64,000 nt of DNA from Tritrichomonas musculus. Its lineage: Eukaryota; Parabasalia; Tritrichomonadida; Tritrichomonadidae. The notes beneath the pieces were generated by a model. That model was given only the letters and a program-made list of their open reading frames with translations. It ran no database searches and had not been told where the DNA came from. The DNA is taken from contig JAPFFF010000001.1 in assembly GCA_039105265.1 (NCBI GenBank), positions 3,782,001 through 3,846,000 of the forward strand. Reading direction: 5' to 3'. Positions 31,801 through 41,063 of this stretch are shown piece after piece (positions within the stretch are counted from its first letter, which is position 1; the number at the start of each line of letters is the position of its first letter). A program made the translations under genes and the position numbers.

Positions 31801-34800
31801 TGATGAAAGAATGAAAGACCAAACCAAAGACTTGTTTCCATTTTTTCATTATCAGACATTTCATTAAATAAATGCTCAAATTTAAGTATTTTTATCCAAT
31901 TCTCGAGATTTCCATAACAACGAATGATTCCAGTAATATTGTTATCTAACTTGTACTTTTTCAAGGCAGCTGACCAATTACCGAGTTTTTCACTCCATAG
32001 TTCAGAATGACTAATTCCATTTTTCTCCATTGAAATATGCAAAACACCACGTGCAGTATCAATTAGTCCCATTTTTAAACACTGGCTCAAATAAAGTTCA
32101 ATATCAGAAGACGTCTTTCGAAAATAACATTTCCAATAATGAAGCGCTTGAGCAGGAAATTGGGAAGCGTGTGCCAAATCACGATAAGAAATTGACAAGT
32201 TTATTCGACAACTTTCTGAAAGATCAATGAATCGAAATAATATTTCAGGAAGCGGTGTAAAGTTCTCAATTATGTATCGGAAAACTACAAGAAATTTCTC
32301 TTGTTGAATCGATGGAGTAACAACCCAACAAGTCAAGAAGGCTGGTGCGATTATTAAGTTCCTAAATTGAACGGATTGATTCGCCAAATCGCTGCAGCAT
32401 CGAATTCCTCGATTTGGTGAATTCGAGACGACAACATTAACGAAATCTTGAATCCATTGTTGAATGTTATTATTAACTGGAGGAACAAGAGACGAAAAGA
32501 CATCTTTTACTTCGATATCTTGTCTTTGAATTCGTTCTTCTTTCAATGATGCTTTGACTGTTGCTACGAAGAAAGGCAACGGCTTCATTCTATTAATTGA
32601 TTTTTTTTCAAGTTCGTTGAAGTTTTCATCATTAATTGAATATTTCTTCAATACTAGTTGAAGCAACTTATATGAAACTCCTCCAAAAATCGCAATCGAA
32701 TACAACAGTTGATTCGAGGATGGATGATTTCGAACTTTGATGAAAATTCGAGTGATCCATGACGATCCAAATGTTATCGTTGTGTTTTGGAGGATTCGAA
32801 TGAGCTCGTTTATAACGATGTCAGGAACTATTTCGGCAACTTTTTCAATAACATCTAAAAATACTTCTATCGGCTGGTTTTGAAAAATAACCGAAAAAGA
32901 CATGAATTTGAGGAGCTGCTTAAGAAGTCGTGCTTGTGATTGGTCATTAAGTGACGTTGCTAAGGATGCTGACTTGTGATATAAAGAACCTGAAAAAGGG
33001 ATGAAATTATTTAAAAGAATGTAACTTAAAACACGACAAAATTTGACAATTCGCTCATTATCAAGTCTTTCAAATAAAATCGGATGTAAAATGGTTAAAA
33101 AAGGTGTCATGAAATTCTTCATTTCTTTTGTGATTGAAATAAGTTGATTTACAATGACATCGTTTTGCTTAACTACTAAATTTCGAACAAATTCAGGAAT
33201 CAGTTTCCCCATGTATTGCGGTGCATGAGAAGGATAAAAAACTATCGTGTTGGCTGCTGCTTCAAAGAAGGAAGGAAGCTGATTTGGAACAAGGGAAACA
33301 AGTGACTCAAAAAGCCAATTTATAACTTTCGTTTTGGAGAAATCAATAATGGACGTCCTCGAAAAAGGAAGTACTTCATTGTTCAGTGGAGGAGGAAATG
33401 AAATACCAGCTGTTCCAAGAAATTCAAAGACAGCAAGAGCAACTTTTCGAGAGGGATATTGCATTAAGACATCAAAATAGGGCTTGATGAAATCAATGTT
33501 GATAAAGGAAAAAATAGATGACATAAGACTGGTTAATGTATGAAGAGATGCAATTATTACATTGTTAGATCTTTTTTCAGTAATGAATGAATGAAATATT
33601 TGAAGCTTTTTTGAATCAATTGTGACATAATCTTTCAAAATTTCTATCGTTTTTAAAAAGTTTATATCGCATATATCTAGAAAGGGAAGATGAACTAGTC
33701 TAACAATGGATGACTTTAAAGATTGAAATTGTCCTGTTAGTTCAAAAGGATTTAATAACTCTTGATTGATGTATGTGTCAAAAATAATACTATCGACTTT
33801 TCTCATTAAAACAAAAAAGCAGAAAGAAACTAAAGAACGAGATAATTCAGCATCACAATCAACAAATATCATCGCTAGTTCAGGGAATAATTTTGAAATC
33901 TTTGAAGCTTCAAATAATGATGGACCTCTTAAATAATTTTTTTGGAGCTTCTTAAAAAAAGAATAAAGATATGTAATAAAGAACATTGGGTTATTATGAC
34001 ATAATTTGGATACTAAAGAAAGAGCTTCTGAAAGAACTTCAACAGATTCATCAGCAAGTAAAGTTGGAATCAGACTATTTTTGACAAGTGCATCAGTATT
34101 TTTCAAATTTTTGAGTGAAGCAAGTCTTACTTTCGCTGATTGATCAAATAAAGCTTGAGATATAACTAAATTAGCTTGATCGTCATATTGATTTAGTACT
34201 TTGATAACCTCTTTTCGAACTCGTTCTGAAGGAGAATATCTAAGTTCTTTGACCTGATCAATGAGATTTTGCTTTGATCCCCATAAAAGGGCTCCGCATG
34301 CTCTTGCAACTTTCAATCTTGAAACAATTTGATCTTCAGGCAGATTAGAGGAAAAACCATTACCAAAAAATTGTTCTAACTTTTTACGATATTCGAGTAC
34401 AATTGATGGCTTTAATTTTAAAAGTTTGTAAAAATATTTACTAAAAGTTTGGTCATATGGAATTTTGTTAACTATTGGTGAATTAAAATTAGTAAATCGC
34501 TTACATACTAAATAAACAAAATAATATCCACTTGTTGGGGGAAGTTTAACATGATTAGAAAAAATATTAGATGCTAATTCAATAAGTTCATTTTTTGGGT
34601 AAATATCAATTGGAATTAGTTCTAAAAACTCATAAAATTTATCCAGGGTATCAGAATCTGGATTTTTTTTAACACAATTAATTAATGTTATTATCAAAGA
34701 GTGCATTAAGTTTTGGTCAAAGCATGATATTTCTTCATAAGCAAAAATCTGAATTAAGATATCTAGAGATAAAAGTAAGATATTTTGATTTTGAAAAATC

Positions 34801-35585
34801 AAAAAATTATCAGAAAATTTGGTTATTATAGACAATATTTGCTCTTGCTGTAAATGCAATTTGATTCGCGTTTTTATTAAGTTTAATGCTCCTCGAATGT
34901 TTGGCAATGATGATTTGTTGGTTAATTTTTTTAAACATGTTGGAATAATTGATAGAGAACTAAACTGATCTTCTGCGACTGCAAAGTGATGCGAAATAAT
35001 AGGAAAAGATGCATCTTGTATTTCAAAATCATCTGAAAATGCAAGCGATAGTAGAAAATCAAGATGAGGAGTTACAATTGATCTAACTGTCATTGGAGCA
35101 AGACTGTTTGCCTCATTTAAAATAGTTAATGTTTGGAATACGTTTGACGATTTTGGTTCAAAAGACATCCATGATCTGTCTGAAAAAAATTCATGAAAAA
35201 AATTAATTTTATTTCCAGAAAGGGTATTTTTTGATAGATAAAGCAACACTTTTGCAGATGTTTTACATATACAGCGACTTTTACTATATGTAAATTCCTG
35301 GATTTGAGGCACTAAATCATCAATTGGTGTTAACGATCTGTGAAAATAAAAAACCATTGATAAATGAAAAAGCCCAACCATTATTTTAGAAAATTGCTTT
35401 GATTTAAGATTCATACGCGAAATATTTTCCCATTTTTTAAAGATTTGAATTAAGTAGTCGTTTGATAAAGTTAAAAGTAGCGGACCGATAATAGCAATAT
35501 ATTTCTTTCTAGCTTGTTTCCACATATAAAATTCTGAAATTGAATCATCTACTGGAATATATGGAATTGGCTTTTGCAAATCCAT
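28809..35585 (-). CDS. TOR: TOR-like phosphatidylinositol 3-kinase-related kinase
   Basis: A 2258-residue Ser/Thr kinase of the PIKK family, best matching TOR, the nutrient and growth regulator. The N-terminal two-thirds is HEAT-like alpha-solenoid followed by a FAT region. An FRB-like domain starts near 1735 (LLEEWKYGIEEAIRLY) and contains Trp1843 and Phe1850 in LWSQLRRIF, interrupted by an acidic Asn/Glu insertion. TOR-like kinase blocks follow: LLIFVPGTHD, LLKGNCDVRIDYRIMQFF and YSIVPLTKNSGLISWV. The catalytic loop is GLGDRHPNNIL (Asp2077, Asn2082), and HIDFGD has Asp2096. The C-terminal FATC ends FIGWRAYW. Residue 1747 is Ile where rapamycin-sensitive TORs have Ser (EEASRLY). ATR/ATM are less likely because of the FRB and the FATC sequence. 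It is transcribed divergently from the vWA-UBC gene across 694 nt. Confidence 0.9.
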   Translation of the reverse strand: MDLQKPIPYIPVDDSISEFYMWKQARKKYIAIIGPLLLTLSNDYLIQIFKKWENISRMNLKSKQFSKIMVGLFHLSMVFYFHRSLTPIDDLVPQIQEFTYSKSRCICKTSAKVLLYLSKNTLSGNKINFFHEFFSDRSWMSFEPKSSNVFQTLTILNEANSLAPMTVRSIVTPHLDFLLSLAFSDDFEIQDASFPIISHHFAVAEDQFSSLSIIPTCLKKLTNKSSLPNIRGALNLIKTRIKLHLQQEQILSIITKFSDNFLIFQNQNILLLSLDILIQIFAYEEISCFDQNLMHSLIITLINCVKKNPDSDTLDKFYEFLELIPIDIYPKNELIELASNIFSNHVKLPPTSGYYFVYLVCKRFTNFNSPIVNKIPYDQTFSKYFYKLLKLKPSIVLEYRKKLEQFFGNGFSSNLPEDQIVSRLKVARACGALLWGSKQNLIDQVKELRYSPSERVRKEVIKVLNQYDDQANLVISQALFDQSAKVRLASLKNLKNTDALVKNSLIPTLLADESVEVLSEALSLVSKLCHNNPMFFITYLYSFFKKLQKNYLRGPSLFEASKISKLFPELAMIFVDCDAELSRSLVSFCFFVLMRKVDSIIFDTYINQELLNPFELTGQFQSLKSSIVRLVHLPFLDICDINFLKTIEILKDYVTIDSKKLQIFHSFITEKRSNNVIIASLHTLTSLMSSIFSFINIDFIKPYFDVLMQYPSRKVALAVFEFLGTAGISFPPPLNNEVLPFSRTSIIDFSKTKVINWLFESLVSLVPNQLPSFFEAAANTIVFYPSHAPQYMGKLIPEFVRNLVVKQNDVIVNQLISITKEMKNFMTPFLTILHPILFERLDNERIVKFCRVLSYILLNNFIPFSGSLYHKSASLATSLNDQSQARLLKQLLKFMSFSVIFQNQPIEVFLDVIEKVAEIVPDIVINELIRILQNTTITFGSSWITRIFIKVRNHPSSNQLLYSIAIFGGVSYKLLQLVLKKYSINDENFNELEKKSINRMKPLPFFVATVKASLKEERIQRQDIEVKDVFSSLVPPVNNNIQQWIQDFVNVVVSNSPNRGIRCCSDLANQSVQFRNLIIAPAFLTCWVVTPSIQQEKFLVVFRYIIENFTPLPEILFRFIDLSESCRINLSISYRDLAHASQFPAQALHYWKCYFRKTSSDIELYLSQCLKMGLIDTARGVLHISMEKNGISHSELWSEKLGNWSAALKKYKLDNNITGIIRCYGNLENWIKILKFEHLFNEMSDNEKMETSLWFGLSFFHQGNISKAEYFLQYFPENETRAHFFLRCFIYIKNGEYGKARMLIDSAQQNMTNDHSMFDGTDTKAAEAKLLFSQHLIELLEVINAKENKDGNVVIPIMWKLRQPIEERTNDSKILTNIRSLLYSDEMKLKTALKMAHSLRKGRKFEELKGAYFRLVSIKRSLDVHFEGIKMLWCKNLKSTAITFLELLIGVYEKKKELQKFIPNQYFRGGKTSQALFNEEKEKCNQWLLKKLRKIPQKSMKYFTYFKDDFLNKAEKYAEENPISEEKLAQFKTLLVNWKLQEMPQTINLFYKYHKILNDCLAVQPNNLKTLFAFSLLNVRILDIIQTDKNKYALDAVVNFLKLIELSPSNDLSALLLLLDVLLKCANDLIMNQSNIEKLQKLPLSLVSNSLPQFVNLLAHPCKRLRNVVRQILLEFGNHRFQKLFFPLNIGMLSKDSNKASNSREIFNTLRKTNSKIADDLILFSESMNRAAVSLLEEWKYGIEEAIRLYEKNDIESSMTILRKLIDRLLNPVCDLDISFGNIIREKIGTFIETFNMVDEKINKNKNIRNANNKEEEENEIECEYYKEELNYDYDPRIMTVLWSQLRRIFSSISGKLNSLATISLFSVSEELMKRQHDLLIFVPGTHDSVRITSFESNLQVYSTAYHPRSLSIYDEKGKKHNFLLKGNCDVRIDYRIMQFFLLINSLLAQNRSTSHLSITQYSIVPLTKNSGLISWVENSKSLHQIINMFPKNRMKEQEIINDIYGDVTNSLTSPQLLELYDSIANSGNQSELSADEIDQFIWLNATTSSIWIKNNHMFVSSSALMSIAGYIIGLGDRHPNNILMQNHNGKVAHIDFGDAFEITVTRTVYPEKVPFRLTRMIVNAFDGSNPFGIFEKTCCDVLGLIREAKQIIMAQFELFTDDTTIANNPKFGSAKITKRVKEKLNGLDSFLINDDLLTKIQDGSNGNDDDVIHYEDEDVDEINSKALSVENQVRELIEISQDPNKYATHFIGWRAYW

Positions 35586-36279
35586 GGATTATGGAATTGA
35601 TTAATCAATTTCTATTAGTATAGAATTTTTTCTTGAAATTTTTCTAAAATCATCAACTGCATTTTGCTATATATTTAATTTATTTTTATGTATTTCTGAT
35701 ATAAATAACTCATCGATATTTAAAACTTTAATCATATTACATAACGGTAGTTTTGAAAGATATGACTTGGAATTTCTACTTTTAATATGAATGAGAAACA
35801 TATGGGCGTTTAAATGCTATAGTCTAACATATTTTAAATGATAAAAACATTCATAAACTCAACTTAAATAAAAAAGCTTATTAATTTTTTTGTTAAACAA
35901 TAACCGCTTTGAATTTCTTGATTAATACTATTATAAATGTGGGTTTTATATTAACAATTGATTATTATTAATAAATTTTTGAAAATCATTCTACATATTT
36001 TGACTTCGATGAAAAGTATACCAAAATAAAATTAAGTTTAAAGACCTTGAATTGCTATGCTGAATTTTCTTTTTACCAATCTGAGTTAAATTATCATTTC
36101 TTCATATTTCATAATGAGAAAATGAATCATTTGAAATGATTCATATCTTCCAAATTTTTGAAAAAAAACTTTTTAATAAAATGGCAAAATCTAGATTTTC
36201 AAAAAGTTTATTATGTAACAAATAAAAACTCAATTATAATTAAATGGGCTCATAGAATAATAAAATTGTATTATATTTT
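35586..36279. promoter_or_regulatory. Divergent promoter region between TOR and vWA-UBC genes
   Basis: 694 nt of AT-rich DNA. It holds a perfect palindrome at 36122-36144 (arms ATGAATCATTT and its reverse complement around one G), a degenerate AAACTTTTTAAT at about 36166, and TTCAAAAAGTTTAT at about 36199-36212, 70-80 nt before the ATG of the vWA-UBC gene. TCATAG near 36250 might be its initiator. No gene is seen. Confidence 0.5.
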
Positions 36280-39200
36280 ATGAGTTCTATAAAACCAAAC
36301 AATAATCCTCCTTTTTCATTGCCTCTACCAAAACAAGTAAATAATAAAAAAGCAGACAATAACCCTCCTTTTTCATTGCCTCTACCAAAACAAGAAAATA
36401 ATAAAAAAACAGACAATAATCTTCCTTTTTCATTGCCTCTACCAAAACAAGAAAATAATAAAAAAGCAGACAATAATCTTCCTTTTTCATTGCCTCTACC
36501 AAAACAAGAAAATAATAAAAAAACAGACAATAATCTTCCTTTTTCATTGCCTCTACCAAAACAAGAAAATAATAAAAAAACAGACAATAACCCTCCTTTT
36601 TCATTGCCTCTACCAAAACAAGATAATAATAAAAAAACAGACAATAATCCTCCTTTCTTATTTCCTCCACCAAAACAAGAAAGCAAATCAAAAACAAACA
36701 GTAATACGTTAAATACATCTCAACCACTACAAGCTGAAAGCAACTCAATTACAAACAATGCTGATACTTCCTTATCGTCACCTTCACAAAACCAAGAAAA
36801 CAAACAAACTTTAAGCAAAAACCTCAATGACCAAAGCCTGGTTCATAAAACACTGAATATAAATCCTTCAGTTTTAATCAGTACAAATAAAATATCAAAC
36901 AAGATACCAGAATCAAGCAAATTTTTATTTTTCTTTACTGGGGGATCCAAAGAAATGTTATTAGACGGCATAAAAGTTGAACTTGATATGGAAATGGCAC
37001 CAATTCAATGCCGAGATTACTTACTTCAACAACTTTCTGGAATATTAGATATAACAGGCAAGCAACTTATTGTTTACCTCTCATGCGGTCTTCCATTTAT
37101 CGGAGGCACTCTCGGTGATCTCTATTTAAATAAAGAAATGAAAGTCAAAAAAGTTATTTATGGTGTATTCACACGATTGGTCTCAGATAAAGTTCTTAAA
37201 AGCTCATTTTTAGAACTTTGTAACGCTAGCGACAATGATCATAAAATTATTCTATCTCCTTTATGCGACTCATCTAAGCGAGGACTTTCAGATATGTCAT
37301 GCTTACTAGGATATCTTAATCATGATGGTATCAAATCAGATATTCTTCTCAATTCTCTTGCATCAGTTACTCATTTTCCACCTCTAATAACCTCAATGAA
37401 ACGAATTATTGACAAAGAGCAAGTTGTTGGCCGAGATGTTATAACAGTGTGTTCTACCTTATTTACATATTTTAGAGCTTATCTTCCAGAAACATGCCCA
37501 GATGACAGAGTTTTCGAATATAGTCTTCGACTATGCAATCTCATCACACATATAAATGACATTCCTAAATCGTTACCGATTCAAACAATTGATATTTGTA
37601 ATGGTTCAGAAAAAGTTCAATTTTTGGTAAGTTTGAAACAAGGACCTCGTGTTTATTTGTGGCAAGGAGATTCAAACAAAAGTATCAATTGGATTAGGTT
37701 TAACGTTCAAGGGGAAGAAGCTATTGAAAATTCATATAAAGTATTCGCTTCGTTTACTCCAATTTCTCCATTATCTATGAGATGCATATCATCAGGCGCT
37801 ACAATAGTCAAAGGAAAGGATCATGAATATCTTTTCATGAATCAAAACCAATCAAAAGAAAGAGATCACCAAAATAATGTTGATATCATCGATCCTTTCT
37901 GTGGATACGTTGAATCATTTGATGTTGAAGAATTTGCCAAATTTCAAGGAATTATGAAAGATGATGAGACAATTAATTTAATTGATCCAGACAATGTTCA
38001 ACAAATTACGATGGTTGACTTGGACGAGTCTGGTTCTATGCTAGCTGACATTGAAGGATACAAAATCAATGAAAAAAATCCAAATCAGGTAAATAGAATG
38101 ACAATAGCTTTTCAATATCTCTCAATTTTTGCTAATCGAACTTATAACTATAGAATCCCAAGTATTCAGGGCCTCGTTTCTTTTAACCAAAAGCCAACAA
38201 TCAGATGCCCTTTATCTCCTCTTGTTCCTGATTTTGAAGACAAAGGTTTCAACATCATAGTTGATCCGAGAGCAAGAACAAAACTTTGGGATTCTCTTAT
38301 CTTTTGCTGCGATGAAATCATTAAATACAGAAAAGATAAAAATGGAAACGAGAAATTTAAGAACGCTAAATCAAGAATATTAGTTATATCAGATGGTGAA
38401 GATAAACATTCAAAGGCAACAGTAGAAGAAGTTGTAATTAAAATGATTCAAAATAACATTATTGTTGATAGCATCATTATTAATACATACCAAAAAGAAG
38501 TTGAACAATTAAAGATATTATGTGCTGTTTGCCACGCAACAGGTGGAATTTCATATAAAATAGAAGAAGATAAGCCTACAAAAGAAGAAACTTTAAAAGT
38601 TGATTACATACCAAATGGTGTTAAGAAAGGTCTCGGATTTTTTGAAAAAACCGCGCTTTTAAATATTAATGAAAGAAAACTTTTCTCAAGCAGATTAATC
38701 CCTGGAAATTCGGATTCATCACCAATTAAATTAAAGAGAAAAACAAACTTGATCACTAATGAATTCATGAAAGAAGCTTCAAAATATGCGGAGTTTGATA
38801 CAGATGCACCAAATGTCGACACAAGTGACTTTGATAAAGAAGACAGATTTGCAACACCACGTCATGTTTGTACTGTAAATTGTAATACGCAATTTGACTC
38901 CAGCAGATTACGAAGAATTTTACGTGAACTTCATCATGCTATTCAAACCAACTCAACTGACTCTGCCCGTTATGATCCAGACATGAAAATTTACACAGTC
39001 AAAAGTAATTTCGATAAATGGGTTGTCTTTTTAAAAGGAATGGAAGGAACCCCTTATGAGAACAAATGGTGGCAATTATTAGTCACTTTCCCAAAGATTT
39101 ATCCTGTTTTACCTCCTATTTTCAGGTTTATTACAATTCCATATCATATCAATGTTTCAGTCGATGGTCGAATATGCCTTAATAGCATTGAGAAAGGTTA

Positions 39201-39651
39201 CATGCCATCAAAGAATGTTGTTGAAATGATTCAAGAAATTAAAGAACTGTTTTGTTACAGATGCGAAGAAACTTTCGTTCAACTTGACATTTACCACAAA
39301 TATAAAGTGAAGCCTGATGAATACATGAGACTTGCAAAAGAATCTGCCGATAAAAATGCAAGAGACAGTATAGAGGATTACATACCAAATCAGAAAAATA
39401 TTTATGATAGTGTCCCTGTTAACTCAGATATACAATTTGATGATTATATACCTCCTCACATGCGATCACAGATAAGTGGAAAGGCAATTACTGAAAAAAA
39501 CAAATATTTTGCATCATCTGGTGTTTTTTATGATATTGATGAATTTAAGCAGCTTATTACATCAAATAAGAACCCAGTTTGCATTATAACGGGAAAGCAA
39601 CTTACTGAAAGACCTGAGGATTTTACTGAAATAGTTCCAGATTCAGTTTAA
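36280..39651 (+). CDS. vWA domain - ubiquitin-conjugating (UBC) fold fusion protein
   Basis: An 1123-residue protein joining three parts. Residues about 7-139 are seven copies of a 19-residue Pro/Asn/Lys repeat (NNPPFSLPLPKQENNKKTD type), a flexible and perhaps protein-binding arm. A middle region of unknown fold (about 205-560) leads to a von Willebrand A domain from about 575 with the metal site D-E-S-G-S (Asp582, Ser584, Ser586), then DPRARTKLWDSL and VISDGEDKHS. A UBC (E2) fold follows from about 880: PYENKWWQLLVTFPKIYP, then YHINVSVDGRICLNS with Cys966 where E2 enzymes carry ubiquitin. The usual HPN is YHI here, so activity is uncertain. The last 40 residues include NPVCIITGKQLTERPEDF, loosely like the start of a U-box. 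It probably acts in ubiquitin conjugation with vWA-mediated partner binding; that is inference. Confidence 0.85.
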   Translation: MSSIKPNNNPPFSLPLPKQVNNKKADNNPPFSLPLPKQENNKKTDNNLPFSLPLPKQENNKKADNNLPFSLPLPKQENNKKTDNNLPFSLPLPKQENNKKTDNNPPFSLPLPKQDNNKKTDNNPPFLFPPPKQESKSKTNSNTLNTSQPLQAESNSITNNADTSLSSPSQNQENKQTLSKNLNDQSLVHKTLNINPSVLISTNKISNKIPESSKFLFFFTGGSKEMLLDGIKVELDMEMAPIQCRDYLLQQLSGILDITGKQLIVYLSCGLPFIGGTLGDLYLNKEMKVKKVIYGVFTRLVSDKVLKSSFLELCNASDNDHKIILSPLCDSSKRGLSDMSCLLGYLNHDGIKSDILLNSLASVTHFPPLITSMKRIIDKEQVVGRDVITVCSTLFTYFRAYLPETCPDDRVFEYSLRLCNLITHINDIPKSLPIQTIDICNGSEKVQFLVSLKQGPRVYLWQGDSNKSINWIRFNVQGEEAIENSYKVFASFTPISPLSMRCISSGATIVKGKDHEYLFMNQNQSKERDHQNNVDIIDPFCGYVESFDVEEFAKFQGIMKDDETINLIDPDNVQQITMVDLDESGSMLADIEGYKINEKNPNQVNRMTIAFQYLSIFANRTYNYRIPSIQGLVSFNQKPTIRCPLSPLVPDFEDKGFNIIVDPRARTKLWDSLIFCCDEIIKYRKDKNGNEKFKNAKSRILVISDGEDKHSKATVEEVVIKMIQNNIIVDSIIINTYQKEVEQLKILCAVCHATGGISYKIEEDKPTKEETLKVDYIPNGVKKGLGFFEKTALLNINERKLFSSRLIPGNSDSSPIKLKRKTNLITNEFMKEASKYAEFDTDAPNVDTSDFDKEDRFATPRHVCTVNCNTQFDSSRLRRILRELHHAIQTNSTDSARYDPDMKIYTVKSNFDKWVVFLKGMEGTPYENKWWQLLVTFPKIYPVLPPIFRFITIPYHINVSVDGRICLNSIEKGYMPSKNVVEMIQEIKELFCYRCEETFVQLDIYHKYKVKPDEYMRLAKESADKNARDSIEDYIPNQKNIYDSVPVNSDIQFDDYIPPHMRSQISGKAITEKNKYFASSGVFYDIDEFKQLITSNKNPVCIITGKQLTERPEDFTEIVPDSV
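36298..36696 (+). repeat. 57-bp coding tandem repeat, 7 copies
   Basis: Seven in-frame 57-bp units encode the 19-residue NNPPFSLPLPKQENNKKTD-type repeat of the vWA-UBC protein. Copies differ at Pro/Leu 3, Glu/Val/Asp 13 and Thr/Ala 18; the last copy is more diverged. The repeats also keep antisense frames open, which I discount. Confidence 0.93.
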
Positions 39652-39862
39652 TAGAAATATTTCCAAATTTACCAAAATTTGTTTGTAATTTGAATAAAAA
39701 TATGATTTATTTTAATCTTAAATTTTACAATTAAAACAATATCATTTATTTTGAACAATAAATAAGCAAATTCGATATAAAAATATCAAATGCTGAAATA
39801 ATTATCTAAACAAATTGATATCATGATTAAAAGAAATAGTTCAATGCCATATAAATTCTTTT

Positions 39863-40531
39863 TTATTTCTTTTTTGAGTGCTTGTGCTTATGCTTGTGTT
39901 TATGTTTATGAACTTTTTCTTTTTGATTAGACTCTTCATTAATAACACTAAGGAAATCGATAACATTTTGTCGATGATTTTCTTGCGCTAATTGAAGTGC
40001 ATTTTGATTAAAAAAATATAAAATTAGAATTCCTTCTGCATTTGTTTTGTTTTTATCCGCTCCATTTCGAATGAGATAATCAACAATATCAAGAAATCCG
40101 TATCGTGCTGCAATCATTAATGGGGTCTCCCCACATAAAATGTTTGTTTGTTCGGTATCATCAACATTCGCTCCAGATTCAACAAGAATTTTTACAGTTG
40201 ATAAATGTCCACCTTTTGAAGCCCAGTAAAGTGGTTTCTTTTCATCTCCTTGAACATTTGCACCATGCTCCAGGAGGATTCTGACAGAATCATCATATCC
40301 TAAAAAACTTGATAACATCATTGGCGTTTCTTTGTTTTCAGATTTTGAGTTTGGATCAATTCCATTGTTTAAAAGAAATTCAACGATATTAGCATGACCG
40401 CTCCAACAAGCGAAATGAAGTGGATTCCATTGCCGCTTGTGGAAATGATTTAGGCTCTCGTTTTGAGTGGCCCAAAGCCATTGCACGACCTGCAAATTAC
40501 CATATTTAACTGCATAATGAATAGGAACCAT
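39863..40531 (-). CDS. Ankyrin-repeat protein, C-terminal piece
   Basis: 222 codons starting MVPIHYAVKYGNLQVVQWL, which is mid-repeat, so this is not a natural N-terminus. About six ankyrin repeats follow (for example NPLHFACWSGHANIVEFLL, KPLYWASKGGHLSTVKILVE and TPLMIAARYGFLDIVDYLI). The consensus TNAEG...QNALQLAQENH of the last repeat is interrupted by eight hydrophobic residues (ILILYFFN), apparently a 24-nt insertion. The tail ends in a His/Lys run (HKHKHKHKHKHSKKK). The upstream piece at 40533-40934 is one base out of frame. Ankyrin repeats mediate protein binding; the partner is unknown. Confidence 0.7.
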   Translation of the reverse strand: MVPIHYAVKYGNLQVVQWLWATQNESLNHFHKRQWNPLHFACWSGHANIVEFLLNNGIDPNSKSENKETPMMLSSFLGYDDSVRILLEHGANVQGDEKKPLYWASKGGHLSTVKILVESGANVDDTEQTNILCGETPLMIAARYGFLDIVDYLIRNGADKNKTNAEGILILYFFNQNALQLAQENHRQNVIDFLSVINEESNQKEKVHKHKHKHKHKHSKKK

Positions 40532-40532
40532 T

Positions 40533-40934
40533 TTATAAATTAATTATATTAAAAACTCGAGAGTCTTCTTCGGTGAAATTAATTGCTAGTTCATCTAACA
40601 TTAATAATATTTGGAAATCACCACCAGCTGCAGCAAAATGTGCAATCGATCTTCCTTTTTTATCTACTGCCAAGGTATTAACATCGTTCATTAATAAAAA
40701 TTCAACTATCTTTATAGCTTTGAAAAAAACGCAAACGCTTAGTAATGGAGGATAATCTCTTAATATCAAATCTTTGAATCCGTATGATTTTGGATTAATA
40801 GATTTACAAAAAAAATCATCGTCTGGATAAATAAATACTGATGCCATTTCTTGAAAACATTCAAGGTTATCACGTTGTATAGTAATATATAAAGGCTTAT
40901 CGATAACTATATTATCATGGTATTCGCGAATCAT
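40533..40934 (-). CDS. Ankyrin-repeat protein, N-terminal piece (frameshifted from the next)
   Basis: 133 codons beginning MIREYHDNIVIDKPLYITIQ, resembling the middle of the trichomonad ankyrin N-terminal module. They run into two ankyrin-like repeats (VCVFFKAIKIVEFLL, then SIAHFAAAGGDFQILLML) and stop after FNIINL. The stop at 40535-40533 is followed one nucleotide later by the ATG of the C-terminal piece, which continues the repeat pattern. This points to a single-base frameshift, either a mutation or a sequence error in AATTTATAAAATGG. No GT...AG intron fits. AACTTTTTG lies 20 nt before the ATG. With the normal N-terminal module shortened, a decaying copy is plausible. Confidence 0.65.
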   Translation of the reverse strand: MIREYHDNIVIDKPLYITIQRDNLECFQEMASVFIYPDDDFFCKSINPKSYGFKDLILRDYPPLLSVCVFFKAIKIVEFLLMNDVNTLAVDKKGRSIAHFAAAGGDFQILLMLDELAINFTEEDSRVFNIINL

Positions 40935-41063
40935 ATTTCAAATCATATTAAACTTTTTGTTAGAAAAATTTTAAAAATTGAAATAAGAAATTTACACATA
41001 TATTTTAGTTTATCTTATTTATTTTAAATACAAATATTTTTAAAAATTACAAATTCGCAAATG

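Noticed and set aside
40530-40570. Intron explaining the ankyrin frame change
   Set aside because: No GT...AG pair or trichomonad-type intron signals at the junction; a one-base shift is simpler.
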